Source: Apostichopus japonicus
Taxonomy: Eukaryota; Echinodermata; Holothuroidea; Aspidochirotida; Stichopodidae
Direction: 5' to 3'
NCBI RefSeq assembly: GCF_037975245.1
Contig: NC_092569.1
Location: 37,400,777-37,464,776, forward strand
DNA: 64,000 nucleotides
A program made the translations under genes and the position numbers. Numbering within the stretch: position 1 is the first letter of the stretch; each line of letters opens with the position of its first letter. This document shows positions 21,608-34,621 of this stretch, in pieces. Under the pieces are notes generated by a model. That model made no database searches. It was not told the DNA's origin and saw only the letters and a list, made by a program, of their open reading frames with translations.

Positions 21608-22134
21608 GATGTTGGATAATACCTGCAATACTGAAATCTCCCGGTCCTATGTTATGAATTCTATATTAGCCTATATCTATGCATATATATGTGTGTATAT
21701 AGGACTTGCTGATATCATGTGGTGATCTTTATATGTCTGGTTGCATTTACACATGACGTGTTCATCTGTCTAATAGCTAACAATTGGCCCTGAATCTCAT
21801 TTACCAAATTTGGGTATTTACTGACGTGTTATACTGTCAGTGGCTGGATTATAGGTTTGAAGGTGTAAGATCTTCCTGTTGTGATGAAACGGCTGATGAT
21901 GCAAGCTTATAAAATCATTCTATGAACCCTTTCCCTGGGTGGGTATTGCGACTGTCAGATGTTCTCTCACGCAGTCACGTGGTGTTGATCTACGTAGATA
22001 TACGTACCGTACTGTTTCTCTATATATGTACAATCCGAGTTTATCGAGTCGAGTGCGCCCTCCAACGTATGCTATGCACATGCGCATATGCACATGCGCC
22101 TACAATCATCTGGGCTGTTAACTAATACTGATCG

Positions 22135-22200
<66 letters not shown>

Positions 22201-22295
22201 TATATATACTATATATACTATATAACAATGTACTATTCCTACAATGTCTAATGCCCAGTAGTAAATCCTTATGGTCCTATACTTATACACAGGCT

Positions 22296-22466
22296 TTCAG
22301 ACAATCTTCGACAAAAATAGATGGGACACCCCACTCCCCGTATCAATGTTGCAGTTTCTGAGCGCTTTTGGCTACAACATTGAACGGGGGGAAGGGGGTG
22401 CGCTTAAGCCAATATCGCTCGTTGTTGCTCATACTGTCCTATCATTTTTGTCGAAGATTGTCTGAA
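22296..22466. mobile_element. Fold-back element (U4)
   Basis: Matches the reference copy. Confidence 0.7.
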
Positions 22467-23265
22467 TGGCTGTACAACGGTTCATTGGGGTATATATCGA
22501 GGTCTAAGCTGCCCCAAGCGTTGCGCGATAGCAATAGTTGTTAATATTTCCTCGTAAAATTATTATAAGTTGCAATTGCTGATTAATTCGAGGAATTAGG
22601 TCGAACCTCATATTCAATAGGCACGCATCTTTCAGCGAATAAAGCGAATAATTTCACAAGAAAAACATAATATTTTCGATCCGTTTCTTTCATTTATTTC
22701 GTATGTATCTTATACTGGTTTCTTACTGATGTTTCACATTATATGTCCTAATATATATACATATTACACTTAATTCCGTGTGAGAGGAAAATAGTAAATA
22801 GATGATAGCATGATTTTAACATAAATTCTTGAGTTTTTCTTTATAAACTCTCAGGATAAGAAAGAAGAATAATGTTAATTAGTGTCCGGTGTAAATGTTA
22901 TTGTTGGGTGTGGGCTGGGTGGGTTGGGGGGGGGGGGGCGCTTTAGGCAAGTAGGGTTTCACAATTTCAATGTGCTGCAATACAATAGCCCCAGAAAATT
23001 ATGTCAGAAAGTTTAAGTGTATATATAGGTTGCCAGGGCAACCCTGGGCAGGAAGCAACTTGTGGATGTACAATGACGGATTTCTAAATTGAGGTGTCAA
23101 TACTATTGTTTAGCTTCTAAACAACGGAAAGCCGCCCATTGTATGATGCATGTAAGCCTTTAATACATCGGTTAGTGGTGTAATAATTCTCCAAAGTGTT
23201 AGTTTATAGACATATAGCCTCATTGCTACACACGAAACATCTACAACAACGACACCATTTCAAAA

Positions 23266-24372
23266 ATGGCTTCTTATTCTCTCATTTCACCGGAGAGTAA
23301 GGCATATGCGCGCCTATTGCGCGAAAGAGAAAACCTTTCAGTTCGTCAAGTTGCCAAGTTAACAGGAATTTCGAAGAGTTCGGTATCAAGGATTTGCAGT
23401 AAACGTTTATTGTGGGGCGAGGCTCTACCAAGTACTCATGGAGAGGGACCGGTTCGAAAGAGGGGGCGGCCACCCAAGTTGAGCGTTCGTCAAAAGCGTG
23501 CTATTTTGAAGGAACTTAGAAAAACAAGGAGTGAGGGACAGTTTTCTGTGAGAACTCTCAGGACAAAATGTGAGTTACATACAGTGTCGGAGAGAACAAT
23601 ATCTCGATTTCTCAACAAGAGTGGTTATAAGTACTATCAAGCCAGAAAGAAGGGTCTCCTATTTCCCAAGGACCTGCATCAACGCTGGAAATTCGCCAGA
23701 GGAATTAAACGGTCTCGAGGTGAGGCATTCTGGACTAAAGATATATCTTTTTATTTTGATGCCACCGCATTTAATTATAAGAGCCACCCACGACAGCACG
23801 CAAACACTTTAAGTGGGCGTGTTTGGCGTAAGAAAAGTGAGGGATTATCATTCGGTTGCACGGCCAAAGGGAGTAAGGTCGGGAGTGGCGGAAAAGTTGT
23901 AAGGGTGTATGCCGCCATCTCATATGGAAACGGCGTGGTGTTGGCTAAACCATACCGCAAGTTAACTGGGAAGCGTTTTTCGAAATTTATGAAAAAGGAA
24001 TTCCCGGCAGTCTTCCAAAAATGTGAAGCAACCCATAACACTCCACGGATTTTTCTTCAAGATGGCGACCCTTCTCAGAACTCAAAGAAAGCTATCAAAA
24101 CACTAAGTCGCATGGATGCAACCATTTTTAAGATCCCTCCTAGGAGCCCCGACTTAAATCCAATAGAAAATATCTTCAAACTTTTGGGGGATAAACTGAA
24201 GTACGATGCCATCGAGAACAATATTGAATTTGAGACATTTCGAGCTTTCAGAAGTCGAGTTGTTACAACTCTCCTCCAGATGCCGCGTGCTATCATTGAC
24301 AAAACAATCGCTTCAATGGGTAAACGAATTGATGAAATTATTCGAAGAAAAGGAGAGAGACTGAAATATTAG
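23266..24372 (+). CDS. Tc1/mariner-type DD34E transposase (U4)
   Basis: Intact 368-aa frame, identical in protein to the U2 copy. The upstream poly-G run is 13 rather than 11 bases. Confidence 0.95.
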   Translation: MASYSLISPESKAYARLLRERENLSVRQVAKLTGISKSSVSRICSKRLLWGEALPSTHGEGPVRKRGRPPKLSVRQKRAILKELRKTRSEGQFSVRTLRTKCELHTVSERTISRFLNKSGYKYYQARKKGLLFPKDLHQRWKFARGIKRSRGEAFWTKDISFYFDATAFNYKSHPRQHANTLSGRVWRKKSEGLSFGCTAKGSKVGSGGKVVRVYAAISYGNGVVLAKPYRKLTGKRFSKFMKKEFPAVFQKCEATHNTPRIFLQDGDPSQNSKKAIKTLSRMDATIFKIPPRSPDLNPIENIFKLLGDKLKYDAIENNIEFETFRAFRSRVVTTLLQMPRAIIDKTIASMGKRIDEIIRRKGERLKY

Positions 24373-25156
24373 TATTTTGGCTGTAATGCGCTATCCATGC
24401 TATGCTTTTATATTATGATCTGCCACATGAGGGCGGTAATCTCCCGAACTGATGGTGAACATTGTACGATTTACCAACGATGGACCCCATGTTTTTCCCA
24501 AATTTCAGCTCCAGAATACCAATATTCCGAGTTTGGAGCACACTCAGTTACAGTTCAAGTTTCTTTAAATCATCACGTTCGTGAAAATTGGACAAACATA
24601 TACATAATCGCCGATATACGAACGGTTAACCATTTATTGACGATAAAAGGCTTTGGTTAACTTGATGCTTTTAGACTATTTCAACGGTTGACCATCCATC
24701 CACATTGACATACTGTGTAGGTCAATGGTATACCGTGCTCGGGTCAAGTGTGTATCGTGGCGGTCTTTCACTAGGATGTCAGTCGATGTCAGTCGAACCT
24801 AATATTCAATAGGCACGCAATAGTTGTTAATATTTCCTCGTAAAATTATTATAAGTCGCAATTGCTGATTAATTCGAGGAATTAGGTCGAACCTCATATT
24901 CAATAGGCACGCATCTTTCAGCGAATAAAGCGAATAATTTCACCAGAAAAAACATAATATTTTCGATTCGTTCTTTCCTTTATTTCGTATGTATCTTATA
25001 CTGGTTTCTTACTGATGTATCACATTATATGTCCTAATATATATACATATTACCCTTACTTCCGTGTGAGAGGAAATTAGTAATAAATGATAGCATGATT
25101 TTAACAGAAATTCTCGAGTTTTTCTTTATAAACTCTCAGTTTAGTGACGGTGGAAC

Positions 25157-25261
25157 CCCCTCCCCTCCCCTCCCCTCCCCTCCCCTCCCCTCCCCTCCCC
25201 TCCCCTCCCCTCCCCTCCCCTCCCCTCCCCTCCCCTCCCCTCCCCTCCCCTCCCCTCCCCT
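25157..25261 (+). repeat. (CCCCT)n array, 21 copies (U4)
   Basis: Uninterrupted. Confidence 0.95.
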
Positions 25262-25607
25262 TCCCCCTCCGTTCCCCCTCCTTTCCCCTCCCCTCCTCTC
25301 CGTTCCCCCTCCGTTCCCCTCCCCTCCCCCTCCGTCCCCCTCCCCTCCGTTCCCCCTCCGTTCCCCCTCCGTTCCCCCTCCGTTCCCCTCCCCTCCCCCT
25401 CCCCTCCGTTCCCCCTCCGTTCCCCTCCCCTCCCCTCCCCATTCCCCTCTCCCCCTCCCCTTCCTATCCCCACCCCTTTCCCTCTCCCACCCCTCCCTCA
25501 ACTCATTCCCCTCCCACACCTCCCACTCCCTGTCACTACCACACCCCTCCCAACGCTACTCGACGACGTAGTTTGAATAATAGTGTAACCAAATATGGAG
25601 GGTTGGA

Positions 25608-27279
25608 TTAAGTTAGAATAAACTTGGCAAAACATGGTCCACATGGGGGGACATCAACCTGTTCGTTGGCTTGGATTTGCGAGCGGAAGGTAAAATATCG
25701 CCATCGAACCGTCATCATCTCCGTTTCTCTTTCTTCAATTTGGCCCCCCTTTATGTATATCAGTGGATTCTTGCCAGTTGCGAACACTGGTGTTGAACCA
25801 CTAAGGACAAAATCTTGCGAGAAGTGTGTTTTTGGAGCGGGTAGATGTACCATTTGACCTTCTAATAGAAGCAGGAGGTCATGCCACGGCATAATCTGCG
25901 GACTCCATCTGAAGTCATTTAGGAAAATGACTTCAGCTTTCTCAGCACCAACCCATGCGAAGCTCGTTGAAGCGGGATTGGAAAAGACTTTGAAGATTTG
26001 GGTCAGAGGCGCCAGAATAAACGTTTTGCCGCAATTCGCGGGACCAGTTATAAAGATGTTCCGGTATTTACCCCGGCCCTTCTCGAGGACGTCGACAACA
26101 GCTCGTTTAAATGTACCGGCGGGAATATCATTCCGGCGCAGAATGTCTTCCGCGATTGTGGACCATAGCCCGTTGCAGCCAGGTACACAGGGTTGACCTT
26201 TAAAGGAGTCCAAGATTTCCGGACGAGATTTCTTTCCTCGCTCCAGCTTACTCTCGGCGTCGTGTAGTTCCCACGCGACCTATCGAAAAAAGACCTTTAT
26301 ATAGTGACAAATATAGTGAATTCGAGGAATTAGGTCGAACCTAATATTCAATAGGCACGCAATAGTTGCGTGCCCTCCCCCTCCCCCTCCCCGTTCCCCT
26401 CCCCCTCCCCTCCCCTTCCTATACCCACCCGTTTCCCTCTCCCACCCCTCCCTCAACTCATTCCCCTCCCACACCTCCCACTCCCTGTCACTACCACACC
26501 CCTCCCAACGCTACTCTACCACGATCCTTACCCACAACTTCATCACGCACGATCCCCCACCACCAGACCATGGCATGGTGAATGATTTATACCGTATATT
26601 CAAAATGTTGGGACAATGTATTTATGAATTATTGGAAAATGGATTTGCGTACCTCGATCGCTTCCGCGACACACTTTTGTCCCCGATTCACCACAAATTC
26701 AGCCAAGTCGGTTTTCCCCTCTCGTTTCTGCATTTCGGCCAAAGCCAGCAGTTCTGTCCGGGTCTTTATGTTCCGCTGAACCACCATCTGGGACACATCG
26801 AACGCGCTAAGCCGTTTGCGCTTTTTTAGTGGCGCACGTGCTGATCGTTCCCCCGATGCCTGGAGGACCCTAGAGGTACTGGCCGATGTTGTAGCTGGTG
26901 GGCTGGCCCCCAGGTCCGGGTGACCTGGGCTTTGCAGGACGCCAGCGTCCTCTTTAACAACGTACTGCCATGCCGTGTAGTAATTAGCATGGGTTGAAGA
27001 GAAATGCACCACAATTCCATGCTGGTTTTCTAACAGACTCTTAACTCTTAACCATCGACGTGGCCGATCAAGCTTTACCGCTATGTGATAGTGTTTGCCG
27101 CCATCTTGATGGGTTTCTTGACAACATACCCATTGGATGATATGTGCCCCTACCGACTCGAACGAACTTCGTACCTGTTCTGCGAAATTTTCACGCGAAG
27201 CACATAGAGTTTCATCGGCTTGGCTATATGTTATCAAATATACCATCCGAACTTGACGTACTCCTAATGTATCAGCCAT
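25608..27279 (-). CDS. Rep-like HUH-SF3 protein, two exons (U5)
   Basis: Exon 1 is 27279-26653 and exon 2 is 26279-25608. Protein identical to U1. Confidence 0.87.
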
Positions 27280-27806
27280 GATGTTGGATAATACCTGCAA
27301 TACTGAAATCTCCCGGTCCTATGTTATGAATTCTATATTAGCCTATATCTATGCATATATATGTGTGTATATAGGACTTGCTGATATCATGTGGTGATCT
27401 TTATATGTCTGGTTGCATTTACACATGACGTGTTCATCTGTCTAATAGCTAACAATTGGCCCTGAATCTCATTTACCAAATTTGGGTATTTACTGACGTG
27501 TTATACTGTCAGTGGCTGGATTATAGGTTTGAAGGTGTAAGATCTTCCTGTTGTGATGAAACGGCTGATGATGCAAGCTTATAAAATCATTCTATGAACC
27601 CTTTCCCTGGGTGGGTATTGCGACTGTCAGATGTTCTCTCACGCAGTCACGTGGTGTTGATCTACGTAGATATACGTACCGTACTGTTTCTCTATATATG
27701 TACAATCCGAGTTTATCGAGTCGAGTGCGCCCTCCAACGTATGCTATGCACATGCGCATATGCACATGCGCCTACAATCATCTGGGCTGTTAACTAATAC
27801 TGATCG

Positions 27807-27874
<68 letters not shown>

Positions 27875-27969
27875 TATATATACTATATATACTATATAAC
27901 AATGTACTATTCCTACAATGTCTAATGCCCAGTAGTAAATCCTTATGGTCCTATACTTATACACAGGCT

Positions 27970-28140
27970 TTCAGACAATCTTCGACAAAAATAGATGGGA
28001 CACCCCACTCCCCGTATCAATGTTGCAGTTTCTGAGCGCTTTTGGCTACAACATTGAACGGGGGGAAGGGGGTGCGCTTAAGCCAATATCGCTCGTTGTT
28101 GCTCATACTGTCCTATCATTTTTGTCGAAGATTGTCTGAA
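27970..28140. mobile_element. Fold-back element (U5)
   Basis: Matches the reference copy. Confidence 0.7.
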
Positions 28141-28937
28141 TGGCTGTACAACGGTTCATTGGGGTATATATCGAGGTCTAAGCTGCCCCAAGCGTTGCGC
28201 GATAGCAATAGTTGTTAATATTTCCTCGTAAAATTATTATAAGTTGCAATTGCTGATTAATTCGAGGAATTAGGTCGAACCTCATATTCAATAGGCACGC
28301 ATCTTTCAGCGAATAAAGCGAATAATTTCACAAGAAAAACATAATATTTTCGATCCGTTTCTTTCATTTATTTCGTATGTATCTTATACTGGTTTCTTAC
28401 TGATGTTTCACATTATATGTCCTAATATATATACATATTACACTTAATTCCGTGTGAGAGGAAAATAGTAAATAGATGATAGCATGATTTTAACATAAAT
28501 TCTTGAGTTTTTCTTTATAAACTCTCAGGATAAGAAAGAAGAATAATGTTAATTAGTGTCCGGTGTAAATGTTATTGTTGGGTGTGGGCTGGGTGGGTTG
28601 GGGGGGGGGGCGCTTTAGGCAAGTAGGGTTTCACAATTTCAATGTGCTGCAATACAATAGCCCCAGAAAATTATGTCAGAAAGTTTAAGTGTATATATAG
28701 GTTGCCAGGGCAACCCTGGGCAGGAAGCAACTTGTGGATGTACAATGACGGATTTCTAAATTGAGGTGTCAATACTATTGTTTAGCTTCTAAACAACGGA
28801 AAGCCGCCCATTGTATGATGCATGTAAGCCTTTAATACATCGGTTAGTGGTGTAATAATTCTCCAAAGTGTTAGTTTATAGACATATAGCCTCATTGCTA
28901 CACACGAAACATCTACAACAACGACACCATTTCAAAA

Positions 28938-30044
28938 ATGGCTTCTTATTCTCTCATTTCACCGGAGAGTAAGGCATATGCGCGCCTATTGCGCGAAAGA
29001 GAAAACCTTTCAGTTCGTCAAGTTGCCAAGTTAACAGGAATTTCGAAGAGTTCGGTATCAAGGATTTGCAGTAAACGTTTATTGTGGGGCGAGGCTCTAC
29101 CAAGTACTCATGGAGAGGGACCGGTTCGAAAGAGGGGGCGGCCACCCAAGTTGAGCGTTCGTCAAAAGCGTGCTATTTTGAAGGAACTTAGAAAAACAAG
29201 GAGTGAGGGACAGTTTTCTGTGAGAACTCTCAGGACAAAATGTGAGTTACATACAGTGTCGGAGAGAACAATATCTCGATTTCTCAACAAGAGTGGTTAT
29301 AAGTACTATCAAGCCAGAAAGAAGGGTCTCCTATTTCCCAAGGACCTGCATCAACGCTGGAAATTCGCCAGAGGAATTAAACGGTCTCGAGGTGAGGCAT
29401 TCTGGACTAAAGATATATCTTTTTATTTTGATGCCACCGCATTTAATTATAAGAGCCACCCACGACAGCACGCAAACACTTTAAGTGGGCGTGTTTGGCG
29501 TAAGAAAAGTGAGGGATTATCATTCGGTTGCACGGCCAAAGGGAGTAAGGTCGGGAGTGGCGGAAAAGTTGTAAGGGTGTATGCCGCCATCTCATATGGA
29601 AACGGCGTGGTGTTGGCTAAACCATACCGCAAGTTAACTGGGAAGCGTTTTTCGAAATTTATGAAAAAGGAATTCCCGGCAGTCTTCCAAAAATGTGAAG
29701 CAACCCATAACACTCCACGGATTTTTCTTCAAGATGGCGACCCTTCTCAGAACTCAAAGAAAGCTATCAAAACACTAAGTCGCATGGATGCAACCATTTT
29801 TAAGATCCCTCCTAGGAGCCCCGACTTAAATCCAATAGAAAATATCTTCAAACTTTTGGGGGATAAACTGAAGTACGATGCCATCGAGAACAATATTGAA
29901 TTTGAGACATTTCGAGCTTTCAGAAGTCGAGTTGTTACAACTCTCCTCCAGATGCCGCGTGCTATCATTGACAAAACAATCGCTTCAATGGGTAAACGAA
30001 TTGATGAAATTATTCGAAGAAAAGGAGAGAGACTGAAATATTAG
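28938..30044 (+). CDS. Tc1/mariner-type DD34E transposase (U5)
   Basis: Intact 368-aa frame, identical in protein to the U2 copy. Confidence 0.95.
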   Translation: MASYSLISPESKAYARLLRERENLSVRQVAKLTGISKSSVSRICSKRLLWGEALPSTHGEGPVRKRGRPPKLSVRQKRAILKELRKTRSEGQFSVRTLRTKCELHTVSERTISRFLNKSGYKYYQARKKGLLFPKDLHQRWKFARGIKRSRGEAFWTKDISFYFDATAFNYKSHPRQHANTLSGRVWRKKSEGLSFGCTAKGSKVGSGGKVVRVYAAISYGNGVVLAKPYRKLTGKRFSKFMKKEFPAVFQKCEATHNTPRIFLQDGDPSQNSKKAIKTLSRMDATIFKIPPRSPDLNPIENIFKLLGDKLKYDAIENNIEFETFRAFRSRVVTTLLQMPRAIIDKTIASMGKRIDEIIRRKGERLKY

Positions 30045-30828
30045 TATTTTGGCTGTAATGCGCTATCCATGCTATGCTTTTATATTATGATCTGCCACAT
30101 GAGGGCGGTAATCTCCCGAACTGATGGTGAACATTGTACGATTTACCAACGATGGACCCCATGTTTTTCCCAAATTTCAGCTCCAGAATACCAATATTCC
30201 GAGTTTGGAGCACACTCAGTTACAGTTCAAGTTTCTTTAAATCATCACGTTCGTGAAAATTGGACAAACATATACATAATCGCCGATATACGAACGGTTA
30301 ACCATTTATTGACGATAAAAGGCTTTGGTTAACTTGATGCTTTTAGACTATTTCAACGGTTGACCATCCATCCACATTGACATACTGTGTAGGTCAATGG
30401 TATACCGTGCTCGGGTCAAGTGTGTATCGTGGCGGTCTTTCACTAGGATGTCAGTCGATGTCAGTCGAACCTAATATTCAATAGGCACGCAATAGTTGTT
30501 AATATTTCCTCGTAAAATTATTATAAGTCGCAATTGCTGATTAATTCGAGGAATTAGGTCGAACCTCATATTCAATAGGCACGCATCTTTCAGCGAATAA
30601 AGCGAATAATTTCACCAGAAAAAACATAATATTTTCGATTCGTTCTTTCCTTTATTTCGTATGTATCTTATACTGGTTTCTTACTGATGTATCACATTAT
30701 ATGTCCTAATATATATACATATTACCCTTACTTCCGTGTGAGAGGAAATTAGTAATAAATGATAGCATGATTTTAACAGAAATTCTCGAGTTTTTCTTTA
30801 TAAACTCTCAGTTTAGTGACGGTGGAAC

Positions 30829-30958
30829 CCCCTCCCCTCCCCTCCCCTCCCCTCCCCTCCCCTCCCCTCCCCTCCCCTCCCCTCCCCTCCCCTCCCCTCC
30901 CCTCCCCTCCCCTCCCCTCCCCTCCCCTCCCCTCCCCTCCCCTCCCCTCCCCTCCCCT
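30829..30958 (+). repeat. (CCCCT)n array, 26 copies (U5)
   Basis: Uninterrupted; the following degenerate block is 11 bp shorter than in other units. Confidence 0.95.
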
Positions 30959-31293
30959 TCCCCCTCCGTTCCCCCTCCTTTCCCCTCCCCTCCTCTCCGT
31001 TCCCCCTCCGTTCCCCTCCCCTCCCCCTCCGTCCCCCTCCCCTCCGTTCCCCCTCCGTTCCCCCTCCGTTCCCCTCCCCTCCCCCTCCCCTCCGTTCCCC
31101 CTCCGTTCCCCTCCCCTCCCCTCCCCATTCCCCTCTCCCCCTCCCCTTCCTATCCCCACCCCTTTCCCTCTCCCACCCCTCCCTCAACTCATTCCCCTCC
31201 CACACCTCCCACTCCCTGTCACTACCACACCCCTCCCAACGCTACTCGACGACGTAGTTTGAATAATAGTGTAACCAAATATGGAGGGTTGGA

Positions 31294-32965
31294 TTAAGTT
31301 AGAATAAACTTGGCAAAACATGGTCCACATGGGGGGACATCAACCTGTTCGTTGGCTTGGATTTGCGAGCGGAAGGTAAAATATCGCCATCGAACCGTCA
31401 TCATCTCCGTTTCTCTTTCTTCAATTTGGCCCCCCTTTATGTATATCAGTGGATTCTTGCCAGTTGCGAACACTGGTGTTGAACCACTAAGGACAAAATC
31501 TTGCGAGAAGTGTGTTTTTGGAGCGGGTAGATGTACCATTTGACCTTCTAATAGAAGCAGGAGGTCATGCCACGGCATAATCTGCGGACTCCATCTGAAG
31601 TCATTTAGGAAAATGACTTCAGCTTTCTCAGCACCAACCCATGCGAAGCTCGTTGAAGCGGGATTGGAAAAGACTTTGAAGATTTGGGTCAGAGGCGCCA
31701 GAATAAACGTTTTGCCGCAATTCGCGGGACCAGTTATAAAGATGTTCCGGTATTTACCCCGGCCCTTCTCGAGGACGTCGACAACAGCTCGTTTAAATGT
31801 ACCGGCGGGAATATCATTCCGGCGCAGAATGTCTTCCGCGATTGTGGACCATAGCCCGTTGCAGCCAGGTACACAGGGTTGACCTTTAAAGGAGTCCAAG
31901 ATTTCCGGACGAGATTTCTTTCCTCGCTCCAGCTTACTCTCGGCGTCGTGTAGTTCCCACGCGACCTATCGAAAAAAGACCTTTATATAGTGACAAATAT
32001 AGTGAATTCGAGGAATTAGGTCGAACCTAATATTCAATAGGCACGCAATAGTTGCGTGCCCTCCCCCTCCCCCTCCCCGTTCCCCTCCCCCTCCCCTCCC
32101 CTTCCTATACCCACCCGTTTCCCTCTCCCACCCCTCCCTCAACTCATTCCCCTCCCACACCTCCCACTCCCTGTCACTACCACACCCCTCCCAACGCTAC
32201 TCTACCACGATCCTTACCCACAACTTCATCACGCACGATCCCCCACCACCAGACCATGGCATGGTGAATGATTTATACCGTATATTCAAAATGTTGGGAC
32301 AATGTATTTATGAATTATTGGAAAATGGATTTGCGTACCTCGATCGCTTCCGCGACACACTTTTGTCCCCGATTCACCACAAATTCAGCCAAGTCGGTTT
32401 TCCCCTCTCGTTTCTGCATTTCGGCCAAAGCCAGCAGTTCTGTCCGGGTCTTTATGTTCCGCTGAACCACCATCTGGGACACATCGAACGCGCTAAGCCG
32501 TTTGCGCTTTTTTAGTGGCGCACGTGCTGATCGTTCCCCCGATGCCTGGAGGACCCTAGAGGTACTGGCCGATGTTGTAGCTGGTGGGCTGGCCCCCAGG
32601 TCCGGGTGACCTGGGCTTTGCAGGACGCCAGCGTCCTCTTTAACAACGTACTGCCATGCCGTGTAGTAATTAGCATGGGTTGAAGAGAAATGCACCACAA
32701 TTCCATGCTGGTTTTCTAACAGACTCTTAACTCTTAACCATCGACGTGGCCGATCAAGCTTTACCGCTATGTGATAGTGTTTGCCGCCATCTTGATGGGT
32801 TTCTTGACAACATACCCATTGGATGATATGTGCCCCTACCGACTCGAACGAACTTCGTACCTGTTCTGCGAAATTTTCACGCGAAGCACATAGAGTTTCA
32901 TCGGCTTGGCTATATGTTATCAAATATACCATCCGAACTTGACGTACTCCTAATGTATCAGCCAT
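31294..32965 (-). CDS. Rep-like HUH-SF3 protein, two exons (U6)
   Basis: Exon 1 is 32965-32339 and exon 2 is 31965-31294. Protein identical to U1. Confidence 0.87.
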
Positions 32966-33492
32966 GATGTTGGATAATACCTGCAATACTGAAATCTCCC
33001 GGTCCTATGTTATGAATTCTATATTAGCCTATATCTATGCATATATATGTGTGTATATAGGACTTGCTGATATCATGTGGTGATCTTTATATGTCTGGTT
33101 GCATTTACACATGACGTGTTCATCTGTCTAATAGCTAACAATTGGCCCTGAATCTCATTTACCAAATTTGGGTATTTACTGACGTGTTATACTGTCAGTG
33201 GCTGGATTATAGGTTTGAAGGTGTAAGATCTTCCTGTTGTGATGAAACGGCTGATGATGCAAGCTTATAAAATCATTCTATGAACCCTTTCCCTGGGTGG
33301 GTATTGCGACTGTCAGATGTTCTCTCACGCAGTCACGTGGTGTTGATCTACGTAGATATACGTACCGTACTGTTTCTCTCTATATGTACAATCCGAGTTT
33401 ATCGAGTCGAGTGCGCCCTCCAACGTATGCTATGCACATGCGCATATGCACATGCGCCTACAATCATCTGGGCTGTTAACTAATACTGATCG

Positions 33493-33557
<65 letters not shown>

Positions 33558-33652
33558 TATATATACTATATATACTATATAACAATGTACTATTCCTACA
33601 ATGTCTAATGCCCAGTAGTAAATCCTTATGGTCCTATACTTATACACAGGCT

Positions 33653-33824
33653 TTCAGATCAATCTTCGACAAAAATAGATGGGACACCCCACTCCCCGTA
33701 TCAATGTTGCAGTTTCTGAGCGCTTTTGGCTACAACATTGAACGGGGGGAAGGGGGTGCGCTTAAGCCAATATCGCTCGTTGTTGCTCATACTGTCCTAT
33801 CATTTTTGTCGAAGATTGTCTGAA
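33653..33824. mobile_element. Fold-back element with T insertion in left terminal repeat (U6)
   Basis: An added T at 33659 (CAGATCAATC for CAGACAATC) breaks the perfect pairing of the terminal repeats. Shared only with U7. Confidence 0.7.
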
Positions 33825-34621
33825 TGGCTGTACAACGGTTCATTGGGGTATATATCGAGGTCTAAGCTGCCCCAAGCGTTGCGCGATAGCAATAGTTGTT
33901 AATATTTCCTCGTAAAATTATTATAAGTTGCAATTGCTGATTAATTCGAGGAATTAGGTCGAACCTCATATTCAATAGGCACGCATCTTTCAGCGAATAA
34001 AGCGAATAATTTCACAAGAAAAACATAATATTTTCGATCCGTTTCTTTCATTTATTTCGTATGTATCTTATACTGGTTTCTTACTGATGTTTCACATTAT
34101 ATGTCCTAATATATATACATATTACACTTAATTCCGTGTGAGAGGAAAATAGTAAATAGTTGATAGCATGATTTTAACATAAATTCTTGAGTTTTTCTTT
34201 ATAAACTCTCAGGATAAGAAAGAAGAATAATGTTAATTAGTGTCCGGTGTAAATGTTATTGTTGGGTGTGGGCTGGGTGGGTTGGGGGGGGGGGCGCTTT
34301 AGGCAAGTAGGGTTTCACAATTTCAATGTGCTGCAATACAATAGCCCCAGAAAATTATGTCAGAAAGTTTAAGTGTATATATAGGTTGCCAGGGCAACCC
34401 TGGGCAGGAAGCAACTTGTGGATGTACAATGACGGATTTCTAAATTGAGGTGTCAATACTATTGTTTAGCTTCTAAACAACGGAAAGCCGCCCATTGTAT
34501 GATGCATGTAAGCCTTTAATACATCGGTTAGTGGTGTAATAATTCTCCAAAGTGTTAGTTTATAGACATATAGCCTCATTGCTACACACGAAACATCTAC
34601 AACAACGACACCATTTCAAAA

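Larger units (their letters stand above)
19936..25607. repeat. Tandem unit U4 (5672 bp)
   Basis: Both genes are intact. The poly-G run is 13 G, two longer than in most units. Confidence 0.95.
25608..31293. repeat. Tandem unit U5 (5686 bp)
   Basis: Both genes are intact. In the C-rich block after the (CCCCT)n array, one of the four consecutive CCCCCTCCGTT repeats is missing (near 31040-31075), an 11-bp contraction. Confidence 0.95.
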
